From CAYJAQ01 sp964368275 (GTDB lineage: Bacteria; Bacillota_I; Bacilli_A; ML615J-28; CAG-313): a stretch of DNA of 15,758 nucleotides. Below are positions 7,108-14,917 of the stretch, one piece after another. The translations under genes were made by a program, and so were the position numbers. The notes under the pieces are model-generated. The model worked only from the letters and a program-made list of their open reading frames with translations. It was not told the origin of the DNA and did no database searches. The DNA is taken from the NCBI GenBank assembly GCA_964368275.1, contig CAYJAQ010000035.1:1-15758 (forward strand), read 5' to 3'. Numbering within the stretch: position 1 is the stretch's first letter; each line of letters starts with the position of its first letter.

Positions 7108-8025
7108 TTAATTTTTTGTTTGATATAAACAAGCTATTTGGCTAGCTAATTTACAATTATTAAGTACTAGTTGAATATTCGCATCTAAACTAGCACCTTT
7201 AGTAATATCTTTTACTTTGGCTAGTAAAAATGGAGTAACCGCCTTTCCTGAGATGTGCTTTTCTTCAAGACTTGCAAGAGCATCATCAATTGCTTTATTC
7301 ATAACTGTTTCATCTAGCGAGTATTTTTCCGGAATTGGATTAGTCACTAATACACCACCATTTAGGCCAAGTTCCCATTTTACCTTTAATAATTGAGCAA
7401 TCGCACTTGGTGTATCTAGTCGATAGTTAACCCTGTATGAACTAGTTCTGGTGTAGAATGCAGGAAGATAATCCGTTTGATAACCAATTACTGGTACACC
7501 CTTGGTTTCTAAATATTCTAGAGTCTTTTCTAAATCAAGGATTGCTTTAGCACCAGCACAAACTACACAAACATCTGTTTCTGCTAGTTCCTCTAAATCA
7601 GCCGAAATATCCATAGTGATTTCTGCTCCCCGGTGGACTCCACCGATACCGCCGGTAGCAAATACTTTAATACCTGCTAAACTAGCAATATACATTGTAG
7701 CACTAACCGTAGTTGCGCCATCTAACTTTTGAGAAACAATAAGAGCCAGGTCACGACGTGAAGTTTTAATAACTTTCTCACCCATTTGACCTAAGTAATC
7801 AATTTCTTCCGCTGATAGTCCCACCACTAATTCACCCTTGATAATTGCGATAGTTGCTGGAACAGCACCATTATCACGTACCATTTGTTCACAGCGTAGA
7901 GCCGTTTCCACATTTTGGGGATATGGCATGCCATGGGATATGATTGTGGATTCTAGCGCCACAATTGGAAGATTACATTCTTGGGCTTTTTTTACATGTT
8001 CACCTAGACGAATAAATTGATTCAT
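7108..8025 (-). CDS. psuG: Pseudouridine-5'-phosphate glycosidase
   Basis: A 305-aa cytoplasmic enzyme that splits pseudouridine-5'-phosphate into uracil and ribose-5-phosphate, letting the cell recycle this modified RNA nucleoside. Family motifs are clear: ALESTIISHGMPYPQN with Glu25, KTSRRDL with Lys87, GGIGGVHRGAE, and CAGAKAILDLEKTLEYLET with Lys160. These match E31, K93 and the Schiff-base K166 of E. coli PsuG (YeiN) with a constant offset of six. Length is near the usual 310 aa. Its ribosome site overlaps the stop codon of the upstream amidase gene (TAGGAGG), 9 nt separate the two genes, and a terminator follows, so the pair is one transcript with likely coupled translation. The usual partner, pseudouridine kinase PsuK, is not in this window. 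No frame damage. Confidence 0.95.
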   Translation of the reverse strand: MNQFIRLGEHVKKAQECNLPIVALESTIISHGMPYPQNVETALRCEQMVRDNGAVPATIAIIKGELVVGLSAEEIDYLGQMGEKVIKTSRRDLALIVSQKLDGATTVSATMYIASLAGIKVFATGGIGGVHRGAEITMDISADLEELAETDVCVVCAGAKAILDLEKTLEYLETKGVPVIGYQTDYLPAFYTRTSSYRVNYRLDTPSAIAQLLKVKWELGLNGGVLVTNPIPEKYSLDETVMNKAIDDALASLEEKHISGKAVTPFLLAKVKDITKGASLDANIQLVLNNCKLASQIACLYQTKN

Positions 8026-8034
8026 TTTGCCCTC

Positions 8035-9888
8035 CTATTCATTGGGATATAAATATAGTATGCCCGTTTCTTTAAAATGATAATCACCTTTAGTTACTTC
8101 TAAGGTAATATTAACTGGCGTTTTTTCCTTAACTGCTTTATTGTAATATAAATTGTTATCACCTTTGGTAAATAAATCTAGCCGGTCAACCGTCCAATTA
8201 ACAGTAGCATCTTGTAAATGCTTAATAGCTGTATGCTCAATGTCTACCATTCTTAAGAATTCTTCCCAACGATTAGTTCTAATCATGTAACTTGGGCATT
8301 CTTTCTTGTCTGGTGCCATATCATAGTGACGTTTGATGTTTTCCATTTTTAAATTATATTTACTCATCAGTGAAGCAACTAGTTTAGCATTATTGTGCAT
8401 AGCACCTTCGTAGTTTCCATCTTGGTTAATACACATTTCAATACCAATTCCATTTGCATTACCAGTACCAGGTCTTGAACCATCTGATGCATGCCAACAG
8501 CCAATATCATCACTAAAGCTTTGATATATCTTGTAAGCGTCAACTTGATAATTCCAAGAAGCCTTTCTTGCATCTACTGTAACATAAGCATTTTTCCACT
8601 GTAGATTCGCTAATAATTCAGCATCTTGCCCCTCTAGTGGCATACCACTTTCATGACAAACTATCCACATAATATTATTAGGATTAGGTATTTGATAGCC
8701 TTCAGTGAATCTGCTATTTAGAATATCGGTTGAAACTTCGGGATGAGTACCACAATAAAAATTATTTATCATGGTAGCTACTTTTGCCTCATCATCTAAA
8801 TCGATATAGTAACTATTATCAACTAAAGGATTAACTCCCTCAATAAGATTGAGAACACCACCAACATTAGTACGTTCTTGGTAATCAAGCGTTGTCCATT
8901 CACCTTCTTGTTGTAAATGGTTAATGCTGCCATAAATTCTAGTTGGAATAAGGGAAATTAGCCAAGCATCTAAGAACGCTTCTTCGGTGTTTCCTCCAAA
9001 ATTAACCAACTCATAACCATTGGTCACAACGCGATCATTACTCTTTACTTCACACTTAATCATCAAGTTCATATATTCTACTGGCTTAACAATATTACCA
9101 TCACTACTAATAATACCCATTTGATTAGCATTCCAAGCAATAGTTGTTCCAAGTTCTGGATGCGTATTTGGTAGACGATCGATTTCGCCCTTTTTGTATA
9201 ATTCTACTTGGCTATCAACCCATTCACAAACTTTGCTGACGAGCTGACTATCTGTGTATTTTAAGACTGTTACTTCTTTTACAAACATTTTTTTCATATA
9301 TCCTTTAGTTAATATTATATTTATTGTTGCTACTTGATTACTATTATTTTGATGAACGGTACCATCATTTTCGAATATTTCCGGATTCATTGTTTGGTAC
9401 TCAATTGTATAATCACCATATGCACGTGTGATCATTCGCACGTTTTTAATAGTTTCAGCCGGTAGTGAATTACGGTAATAATCCCAAGCAATATCAAAGA
9501 TTGATGTTTCCACTTTAGGAATATTAATCTCATAGACTTTTACGTATTCAATATTACCACTTCTAAATGTTGCTTCTAAACTAACTTTTGTATCTTTTGC
9601 TTGTTCATAAAGATATCCCCCATCTTCTTTAACCTCAATTACTTTATCATTCATTGATTTCCAAGTAATTGTTGTATTATCTTGATAACTGCTTGGTAAA
9701 AGCATCCCATCAGTCCAAGTTGTATTAATATTAAAATTATTGTCAATGTCAGCACGCCAAGCGGTCTCATTGACTTGACATTTTTCTTGGGTAGGATCTT
9801 CCTCGCAAGTTTTATCGCAAGCAAATAATACACTACTTAAACTAAATACTAAAAATAACACTCCTAATATTTTTACTATTCTTTTCAT
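8035..9888 (-). CDS. N-acetylmuramoyl-L-alanine amidase lipoprotein (Amidase_2 fold)
   Basis: A 617-aa lipoprotein with lipobox LFAC (Cys24), expected to cut the bond between N-acetylmuramic acid and the peptide stem of peptidoglycan at the cell surface. Residue 25 onward carries the Cys-pair motif CEEDPTQEKC. Residues about 40-125, 128-210 and 215-298 look like three Ig-like modules of the atrophied type. The catalytic domain (about 300-545) shows WIVCHESG (His412), WHASDG (His466), IGIEMCIN (Glu484) and RHYDMAPDKKECP (His521, Cys531); His412, His521 and Cys531 match the zinc ligands of T7-lysozyme-type amidases. A short C-terminal beta segment follows. Start at 9888, with GAGGAAAG just upstream. 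It has its own promoter and is followed directly by psuG. Self wall turnover, attack on other bacteria, and peptidoglycan scavenging remain open. Confidence 0.92.
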   Translation of the reverse strand: MKRIVKILGVLFLVFSLSSVLFACDKTCEEDPTQEKCQVNETAWRADIDNNFNINTTWTDGMLLPSSYQDNTTITWKSMNDKVIEVKEDGGYLYEQAKDTKVSLEATFRSGNIEYVKVYEINIPKVETSIFDIAWDYYRNSLPAETIKNVRMITRAYGDYTIEYQTMNPEIFENDGTVHQNNSNQVATINIILTKGYMKKMFVKEVTVLKYTDSQLVSKVCEWVDSQVELYKKGEIDRLPNTHPELGTTIAWNANQMGIISSDGNIVKPVEYMNLMIKCEVKSNDRVVTNGYELVNFGGNTEEAFLDAWLISLIPTRIYGSINHLQQEGEWTTLDYQERTNVGGVLNLIEGVNPLVDNSYYIDLDDEAKVATMINNFYCGTHPEVSTDILNSRFTEGYQIPNPNNIMWIVCHESGMPLEGQDAELLANLQWKNAYVTVDARKASWNYQVDAYKIYQSFSDDIGCWHASDGSRPGTGNANGIGIEMCINQDGNYEGAMHNNAKLVASLMSKYNLKMENIKRHYDMAPDKKECPSYMIRTNRWEEFLRMVDIEHTAIKHLQDATVNWTVDRLDLFTKGDNNLYYNKAVKEKTPVNITLEVTKGDYHFKETGILYLYPNE

Positions 9889-9914
9889 TTCTTTCCTCGT
9901 TTTCTTTCAATTAT

Positions 9915-9943
9915 ATTATAACATCACCAATGGCTTTTAGCAA
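9915..9943 (-). promoter_or_regulatory. Promoter of the amidase-psuG pair
   Basis: TTGCTA (9938-9943), a 17-bp spacer and TATAAT (9915-9920) with a TGT extension on the minus strand. No clear terminator separates it from pheT (stop at 9985), so read-through from pheST could add to expression. Confidence 0.7.
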
Positions 9944-9984
9944 TACCCTTAGTAATAATCTAATCTAGGTAAAATCTGTAAACG

Positions 9985-12387
9985 CTAAGCTCTAAGTTTT
10001 GCTTGGTATCTGAATTCCGCCATCTTAATAATCTTTTGCATCTTTGATGATATAATTTCTTCAGTTAATGTTTCGTCGGAAGCAATCGTGACTCTAATGG
10101 CAACACTCTTTTCGTCGTTTGCTAACTTGTCACCCTTATAAATATCAAATACGGAAACATTGCTGATAGCTTGCTTGTCTGTTTTATATATTGCATCAAC
10201 AATTTCCCCAACACTTTGAGTCTCTTTCATTACTAATGCAATATCACGATCAACTGTAGGAACTTTGGAAATTTGTTTAAACATTATGGTTTGATGATCA
10301 TATGCAAGGATATCCTCAAGCATTAGTTCAAAAACATATGTATCATCAAGATCATGTGCATGAGCATAAGCAGGGTGGACTTCAGCAATATAACCAATTA
10401 ACTTCTCACCTAAGTAAATTCCCGCACTGCGTTCAGGATGTAATTCTTCAGCAGGATTTGCAAGTTTTTGATAACTTAGTTTTAGACCAAGTCGGCGAGC
10501 AAGTAGCTCTAATATACCTTTAGTTCGGTAAAAATCAACTACTTCAGTTTTTCCTTGCCATGAAGGAAGTCCCCATTCGCCACTCATTACCCCTGCAAGC
10601 ATATATTCATGAGTAGGTTCTTTTTGATTACTTTCAAAGTAATAACGCTCACCTATTTCAAAAATATGCACATTTTTCATTTTTCTAGAACGATTGTACT
10701 CTAGAATCGAAATTAAGGCCGGAATTAAGCCCATACGCATGTTTTTACGCTCTTCGCTAATTGGATTAAGGAGGCAAATTTCTGAGTAGTTATTTGGATA
10801 CAGTGTTTTAAAGATTTGATTGTCTTTCGCATTAACTAAAGTATAACTAATTACTTCATTAAGACCAGCATCAGCTAGGGTATGTTTTATTAAGCGACGC
10901 ATCTTTTGATGTGGTGTTAAACTACCTGTTAAATCCATAAGTGGAAGAGTATTATTAAGTGATGAATAGCCATGAATACGACCAATTTCTTCAACTAAAT
11001 CTTGCTTTATTGTTACATCCATTCGGCGATTAGGTACTTTGACAAGTAGTTCATCACCACTTCTTTCCACATTGAAATCAAGACGATGGCAAATATCTTC
11101 TATTTCGGCTTCATTAATGGTAATTCCTAAATAAGCCTTTATAAACTCTTCCGACATAGGGATTACTTTATCATCGAGATGTGAAATACCTTGATGAACA
11201 TTTCCTTGGCACACCGTACCACCAGCATATTTTGTTAGTAAATAACAAGCATACTCCAAGGCGGTAAGTGTTTGATTTAAGTCAACCCCCCGTTCAAAGC
11301 GGACACTTGATTCACTTCTAAGACCAAGCTTAGCTGATGTTTTACGCACAGATAGTGGATTAAAAACCGCTGCTTCTAATACAAGATTAGTCGTATTTTC
11401 AGTAACTTCTGTGTTCTTACATCCCATAACCCCCGCAATGCAAGTAATCTCTTTGCCATCAGTAATCACGATATCATCACTATTTAAGGTGCGTTCAATA
11501 TTATCAAGCGTTACAGTTTTCTCACCATCTTTAGCAAGACGCACAACAATATTTCTGCCAAGCACATCTTGATCAAATGCATGAAGTGGTTGCCCAAATA
11601 GCATCAAAATATAGTTAGTAATATCGACAACGTTATTAATAGGTCGAATACCACTAGCAATCAAACGTGCTTTAATAAAATTAGGTGATTCGGTAATTTT
11701 GACATTTTTAACAACTTTTGCGTAATATGTTAAACACTTTTCAGTCGCTAATTCAACTTTAATTTCATTAGCTGCAGGATTTCCTTTTTCTTCTAAATCA
11801 GCATATTCATCAAACTTTTGAAGGTTATACATCGCACTAACATCATTAGCAACTCCACGCATTGCTAAAAGATCCATTCTGTTAGGGGTCAATCCTAATT
11901 CAATGGCTTTATCATCTAAACATAAATAATGAAGAGCATCTTCGCCTAGAGGTGCTTTATCATCTAATAAATAAATACCATGTGCGTATTCTTCAGGAAT
12001 ATATTTACTCTCGAGACCCAGTTCTGCTAGTGAACAAAGCATCCCGTTTGATTCAACATCACGAATCTTCGATACTTTAATAGTGCCCCCTGGTAAAACT
12101 GCTCCAGGTAGAGCTAGCATTACTTTTTGGCCTTTGTCAACATTAGGAGCACCACAAACAACTTGTAGAATTTCTTTACCAGTATTTACTTGGCAAACTG
12201 ATAATTTATCAGCATTTGGGTGTTTTATTTTTTCTTCAACGTAAGCAACGATAATATTACTACCACTTGCTACTACTTCTGTACCTTCGACCTCAATTGA
12301 ATATAATGATAAGTCTTTTACTAGTTGTTCAAAAGTGATATCATTTAAATCAACTAATTCTTTTAACCAATTATATGAAACTTTCAT
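9985..12387 (-). CDS. pheT: Phenylalanyl-tRNA synthetase beta subunit
   Basis: An 800-aa subunit of the (alpha-beta)2 Phe-tRNA synthetase, which charges tRNA-Phe and edits mischarged Tyr. Domain order is complete: tRNA-binding OB domain (about 40-150, with HPNADKLSVCQVN and VCGAPN), B3/B4 editing domain (about 208-360), B5 (about 400-475, with PNRRMDV), the catalytic-like core (about 480-690) and the C-terminal anticodon-binding FDX-ACB domain (about 706-799, with KVPTVDRDIALV). Length matches the bacterial norm of about 800. The ATG lies 2 nt after the pheS stop and its ribosome site AGAGGTGAG is inside the end of pheS, so the two are co-translated in the usual pheST order under the T-box. 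Confidence 0.98.
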   Translation of the reverse strand: MKVSYNWLKELVDLNDITFEQLVKDLSLYSIEVEGTEVVASGSNIIVAYVEEKIKHPNADKLSVCQVNTGKEILQVVCGAPNVDKGQKVMLALPGAVLPGGTIKVSKIRDVESNGMLCSLAELGLESKYIPEEYAHGIYLLDDKAPLGEDALHYLCLDDKAIELGLTPNRMDLLAMRGVANDVSAMYNLQKFDEYADLEEKGNPAANEIKVELATEKCLTYYAKVVKNVKITESPNFIKARLIASGIRPINNVVDITNYILMLFGQPLHAFDQDVLGRNIVVRLAKDGEKTVTLDNIERTLNSDDIVITDGKEITCIAGVMGCKNTEVTENTTNLVLEAAVFNPLSVRKTSAKLGLRSESSVRFERGVDLNQTLTALEYACYLLTKYAGGTVCQGNVHQGISHLDDKVIPMSEEFIKAYLGITINEAEIEDICHRLDFNVERSGDELLVKVPNRRMDVTIKQDLVEEIGRIHGYSSLNNTLPLMDLTGSLTPHQKMRRLIKHTLADAGLNEVISYTLVNAKDNQIFKTLYPNNYSEICLLNPISEERKNMRMGLIPALISILEYNRSRKMKNVHIFEIGERYYFESNQKEPTHEYMLAGVMSGEWGLPSWQGKTEVVDFYRTKGILELLARRLGLKLSYQKLANPAEELHPERSAGIYLGEKLIGYIAEVHPAYAHAHDLDDTYVFELMLEDILAYDHQTIMFKQISKVPTVDRDIALVMKETQSVGEIVDAIYKTDKQAISNVSVFDIYKGDKLANDEKSVAIRVTIASDETLTEEIISSKMQKIIKMAEFRYQAKLRA

Positions 12388-12389
12388 GA

Positions 12390-13424
12390 TTACTCACCTC
12401 TTTCAAATTGTTTTAAGAAACGTAAATCATCAATATAAAAATGACGAATATCATCAATATTATGACGTAACATAGCAACTCTTTCGATACCAATACCAAA
12501 AGCAAAACCACGCATCTTTTCAGAATCATAACCAGCTGCCTTTAAAACATTAGGATGAACCATACCAGCACCTAATACTTCAATCCAACCGGTATGTTTA
12601 CACATTGGACAACCCTTGCCACCACATTTGAAGCATGATACGTCAACTTCTACGCTAGGTTCAGTGAAAGGGAAGTATGATGGTTTAAAACGGATCTCCC
12701 GATTGTCGCCAAACATCTTTTTTATGAATAACGATAATGTCCCTTTTAAATCAGACATAGTAATGTTTTCATCGACAACTAAACCTTCAAATTGCATGAA
12801 TTGGTGAGAATGAGTAGCGTCATCATCATCACGGCGATACACTTTGCCGGGGCATAAGATCTTTAATGGTTTACCATTAGATGCTAGAAGCGTTCTCGCT
12901 TGAACAGGAGATGTATGGGTGCGTAGTAAAACATTCTCATTAACATAGAATGAGTCTTGCATGTCGCGAGCCGGATGGCCTTTTGGAACATTTAACATTT
13001 CAAAGTTATATAAGTCTAACTCTACTTCTGGCCCTTCTGCAATATCATATCCCATACCCACAAAAATATCTTCTACTTCTTCAATAATTTGCGTTAATAA
13101 ATGAAGTGAGCCGACATTCGAACCTTTTCCTGCTAAAGTAACATCAAGACGTTCACTAGCAAGTTTGGTGGAAATAGCCTCTTTTTCTAATTCATCACGG
13201 CGCTCATTTAATGCACTCTCAATAGCCATCTTATACTCATTGGCCTTAATACCCATTACTTTACGCTCTTCAGGTGCTAATGAACCCATTTGTTTCATTA
13301 TTTCACCAAGCTCACTTTTCTTTCCTAATAAGTTTGCGCGCCACTCGTTTAATTGTAATAACGTGTTTGATTCTTTAATCTTGGCAATTGCTTCATTTGC
13401 CATTGCTTCTAGTTTATTAATCAT
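12390..13424 (-). CDS. pheS: Phenylalanyl-tRNA synthetase alpha subunit
   Basis: A 344-aa catalytic alpha subunit, the same length as typical Bacillus PheS. An N-terminal coiled coil (about 1-85) precedes the class II core, with RTHTSPVQAR, the motif 2 loop KVYRRDDDDATHSHQFMQFEG, a four-Cys knuckle (CFKCGGKGCPMC) and motif 3 GFAFGIGIERVAML. The ATG at 13424 has AAAGGAAG just upstream and gives the normal N-terminus. An in-frame TTG at 13469 would start inside the T-box terminator hairpin and is rejected. First gene of pheST, controlled by the T-box leader. Confidence 0.98.
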   Translation of the reverse strand: MINKLEAMANEAIAKIKESNTLLQLNEWRANLLGKKSELGEIMKQMGSLAPEERKVMGIKANEYKMAIESALNERRDELEKEAISTKLASERLDVTLAGKGSNVGSLHLLTQIIEEVEDIFVGMGYDIAEGPEVELDLYNFEMLNVPKGHPARDMQDSFYVNENVLLRTHTSPVQARTLLASNGKPLKILCPGKVYRRDDDDATHSHQFMQFEGLVVDENITMSDLKGTLSLFIKKMFGDNREIRFKPSYFPFTEPSVEVDVSCFKCGGKGCPMCKHTGWIEVLGAGMVHPNVLKAAGYDSEKMRGFAFGIGIERVAMLRHNIDDIRHFYIDDLRFLKQFERGE

Positions 13425-13453
13425 TTTTTCTTCCTTTCTAATCATCAATAAAT

Positions 13454-13716
13454 AAAAAAACTTAGCCAAAACATTACTCTTAATGTCTAGCTAAGGACGA
13501 AAAATTTCTATTTTACGCGGTACCACCTTAGTTCACAAGTTTACTTGTGCCCTCATTCGCTGATAACGGTAGCAACCGGATTGGATTAGAATCTCTCTTG
13601 GGGTGAACTTCAATAATGAAACAATAAAAGAACTTTCAGTCGATGATTCTTTCTCTCTAAAAAGTCTCAGTTATTTACTCTTCCCAGTCAACAATTTATC
13701 GATGATAATTAATACA
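13454..13716 (-). promoter_or_regulatory. T-box riboswitch leader of pheST (specifier UUC, Phe)
   Basis: The 14-base T-box AAGGTGGTACCGCG lies at 13516-13529 (minus strand). Upstream, Stem I contains GGGAAGAGTA and AGAGAGAAAG elements and ends in GAAGTTCACCCC, where TTC (13605-13607) fits a Phe specifier codon. Downstream, a terminator hairpin beginning CTTAGC and closing GGCTAAG (13461-13495) runs into seven T (13454-13460). CTAAGG just before the T-box can pair with CCTTAG, which also forms the 5' side of the terminator, giving the expected switch: uncharged tRNA-Phe favours antitermination. The specifier is assigned from the motif position, not by folding. Confidence 0.93.
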
Positions 13717-13721
13717 GTATT

Positions 13722-13730
13722 ATTATAGCA
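13722..13730 (-). promoter_or_regulatory. Extended -10 promoter of the pheST leader
   Basis: TGC-TATAAT on the minus strand (-10 at 13722-13727), placed so that transcription would begin near 13716, just before T-box Stem I. No good -35 hexamer is visible. From 13731 to 13845 the DNA is AT-rich and I recognise nothing else. Confidence 0.5.
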
Positions 13731-13845
13731 AATTTATAATAAAATTGGTTGTATTTTGATAATAATATATCTAAGAGAATAACATAAAATAGATATTTTA
13801 CCAAAAGATAACCACGATATTTCGCATGTTATTTTTCCCAAAAGA

Positions 13846-13865
13846 AAAAAGCCCTAAGGCTTTTT
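13846..13865 (-). terminator. Terminator of the spore-coat-like gene
   Basis: AAAAAGCC and GGCTTTTT form an 8-bp stem with a four-base loop, followed on the minus strand by a further T and TCTTTT. It lies 5 nt past the stop codon of the small upstream gene. Confidence 0.85.
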
Positions 13866-13869
13866 ACAA

Positions 13870-14178
13870 TTATCTTGTGAAAGGAGCATTAGGTTCATTT
13901 ACGTGAACTTCACTACATGTGAAATTAGGAATAAATTCATTTTGGGTAACATGGTGATGAACAACTTCTGTATGATATGTATGGATAAATGGCTGTTTTG
14001 TGATATGGTATTGATCAATTACTTGTTTTGAACAAGTCATAATAGGTGGGCACTCTTTATAAATAGTAGGGCACTTAGGACGATTACAACCACAACCATT
14101 TTCAGTATTTAAGTTTTCATTCATATTTTGATTATTATTCACATTATTATTAGGATTAAAATTAGCGAAACCGAACAT
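13870..14178 (-). CDS. Small His/Cys-rich protein, possible CotD-like spore coat protein
   Basis: A 102-aa protein with an Asn-rich N-terminus (about 8-25), a Cys-rich centre (CGCNRPKCP, then ECPPIMTC) and a His-rich segment in which PFIHTYHT and EVVHHHV resemble the PHIHPxHT/NHH pattern of inner spore coat protein CotD. It lacks a signal peptide and membrane segments. The ATG at 14178 is chosen because AGGAGGTGAAATA directly precedes it; a TTG at 14196 has no support. A sequence matching the sigma-E -10 consensus lies upstream. The family match is by pattern only and composition bias makes it weak; a metal-binding or stress protein is the alternative. Single gene with its own terminator. Confidence 0.6.
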   Translation of the reverse strand: MFGFANFNPNNNVNNNQNMNENLNTENGCGCNRPKCPTIYKECPPIMTCSKQVIDQYHITKQPFIHTYHTEVVHHHVTQNEFIPNFTCSEVHVNEPNAPFTR

Positions 14179-14222
14179 TATTTCACCTCCTTGCAATAAT
14201 AGTATATTGGGGAAATTAGCAA

Positions 14223-14230
14223 ATTGTATG
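14223..14230 (-). promoter_or_regulatory. Possible sigma-E-type -10 of the coat-like gene
   Basis: CATACAAT on the minus strand matches the Bacillus sigma-E -10 consensus (CATACAnT). It would start transcription about 38 nt before the ATG. The -35 (ATA-type) is not clearly present, so this rests on one element. Confidence 0.3.
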
Positions 14231-14278
14231 TGTAAATGTCTTAGTTTACAGGTTTTGCTAAAATTCGTGTTCTTGGTA

Positions 14279-14303
14279 TGTTATACTACTAGAAAACAGG
14301 AGG
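14279..14303 (+). promoter_or_regulatory. Extended -10 promoter and ribosome site of clpP
   Basis: TGT precedes TATACT (14282-14287), an extended -10 element; the -35 is weak (a TTGCTA at 14255-14260 is 21 bp away). ACAGGAGG (14296-14303) lies 5 nt before the clpP ATG at 14309. I see no CtsR heptad repeats. Confidence 0.5.
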
Positions 14304-14308
14304 CTACT

Positions 14309-14917
14309 ATGTACTTAACACCTATTGTAATTGAACAAACAGCAAGGGGCGAACGAAGTTTTGATATCTATTCACGTTTGCTACAAGACCGCATAGTTTT
14401 AGTTTTTGGGGAAATTGACGATAATTCGGCCAGTTCTATTATTGCGCAATTACTATTTTTAGATAGTACTAATAAAGGAAAAGATATTTTTCTATATATA
14501 AATTCACCCGGTGGTATAGTCACATCAGGCCTCGCAATTTATGATGTTATGAATTATATTACTTCCGATGTAGTAACTATTGGCATGGGACTTTGCGCAA
14601 GCATGGGTGCTTTTTTACTTTCTAGTGGCAAGAAAGGTAAACGTTATGTACTAGAAAATACCAAAGTAATGATTCATCAACCATTAGGGGGTGCAGAAGG
14701 TGCCGCAACCGATGTCATGATTGCTGCGGAAGAAATTATTAAAACCAAAAAAGCACTCAATCAAATTCTTGCTAATAACACTTCACAATCATTAGAAAAG
14801 ATTACAAGTGATGCTGAAAGAGATTTTTATCTAAGTGCTAAAGATGCAAAAGAATATGGTATTATTGATGAAGTTCTAGATAGTACTGCCAGTCCTCTAG
14901 AATCGGTAAAGAAGTAA
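14309..14917 (+). CDS. clpP: ATP-dependent Clp protease proteolytic subunit
   Basis: A 202-aa serine protease subunit that forms the double-heptamer chamber used by Clp ATPases for protein turnover and quality control. The catalytic triad is complete: Ser98 in GLCASMGAFLL, His123 in MIHQPLGGAEGAATD and Asp172 in DAERDFYLSAKDAKEYG, matching S97/H122/D171 of E. coli ClpP. Family motifs YINSPGG and DRIVLVFGEI are present. Length is normal. The ATG at 14309 follows ACAGGAGG and gives the usual N-terminus; an in-frame start at 14207 would add 34 unrelated residues and run through the promoter. Its last 56 nt overlap the convergent pseudouridine synthase gene, so no terminator fits between them. 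Confidence 0.97.
   Translation: MYLTPIVIEQTARGERSFDIYSRLLQDRIVLVFGEIDDNSASSIIAQLLFLDSTNKGKDIFLYINSPGGIVTSGLAIYDVMNYITSDVVTIGMGLCASMGAFLLSSGKKGKRYVLENTKVMIHQPLGGAEGAATDVMIAAEEIIKTKKALNQILANNTSQSLEKITSDAERDFYLSAKDAKEYGIIDEVLDSTASPLESVKK

Noticed and set aside
13425..13469. Longer PheS beginning at TTG 13469
   Set aside because: The extension lies in the T-box terminator and T-run, lacks a ribosome site and is absent from normal PheS proteins.
14207..14308. Longer ClpP beginning at 14207
   Set aside because: It would place the promoter and the AGGAGG site inside the coding region and add 34 residues foreign to ClpP.
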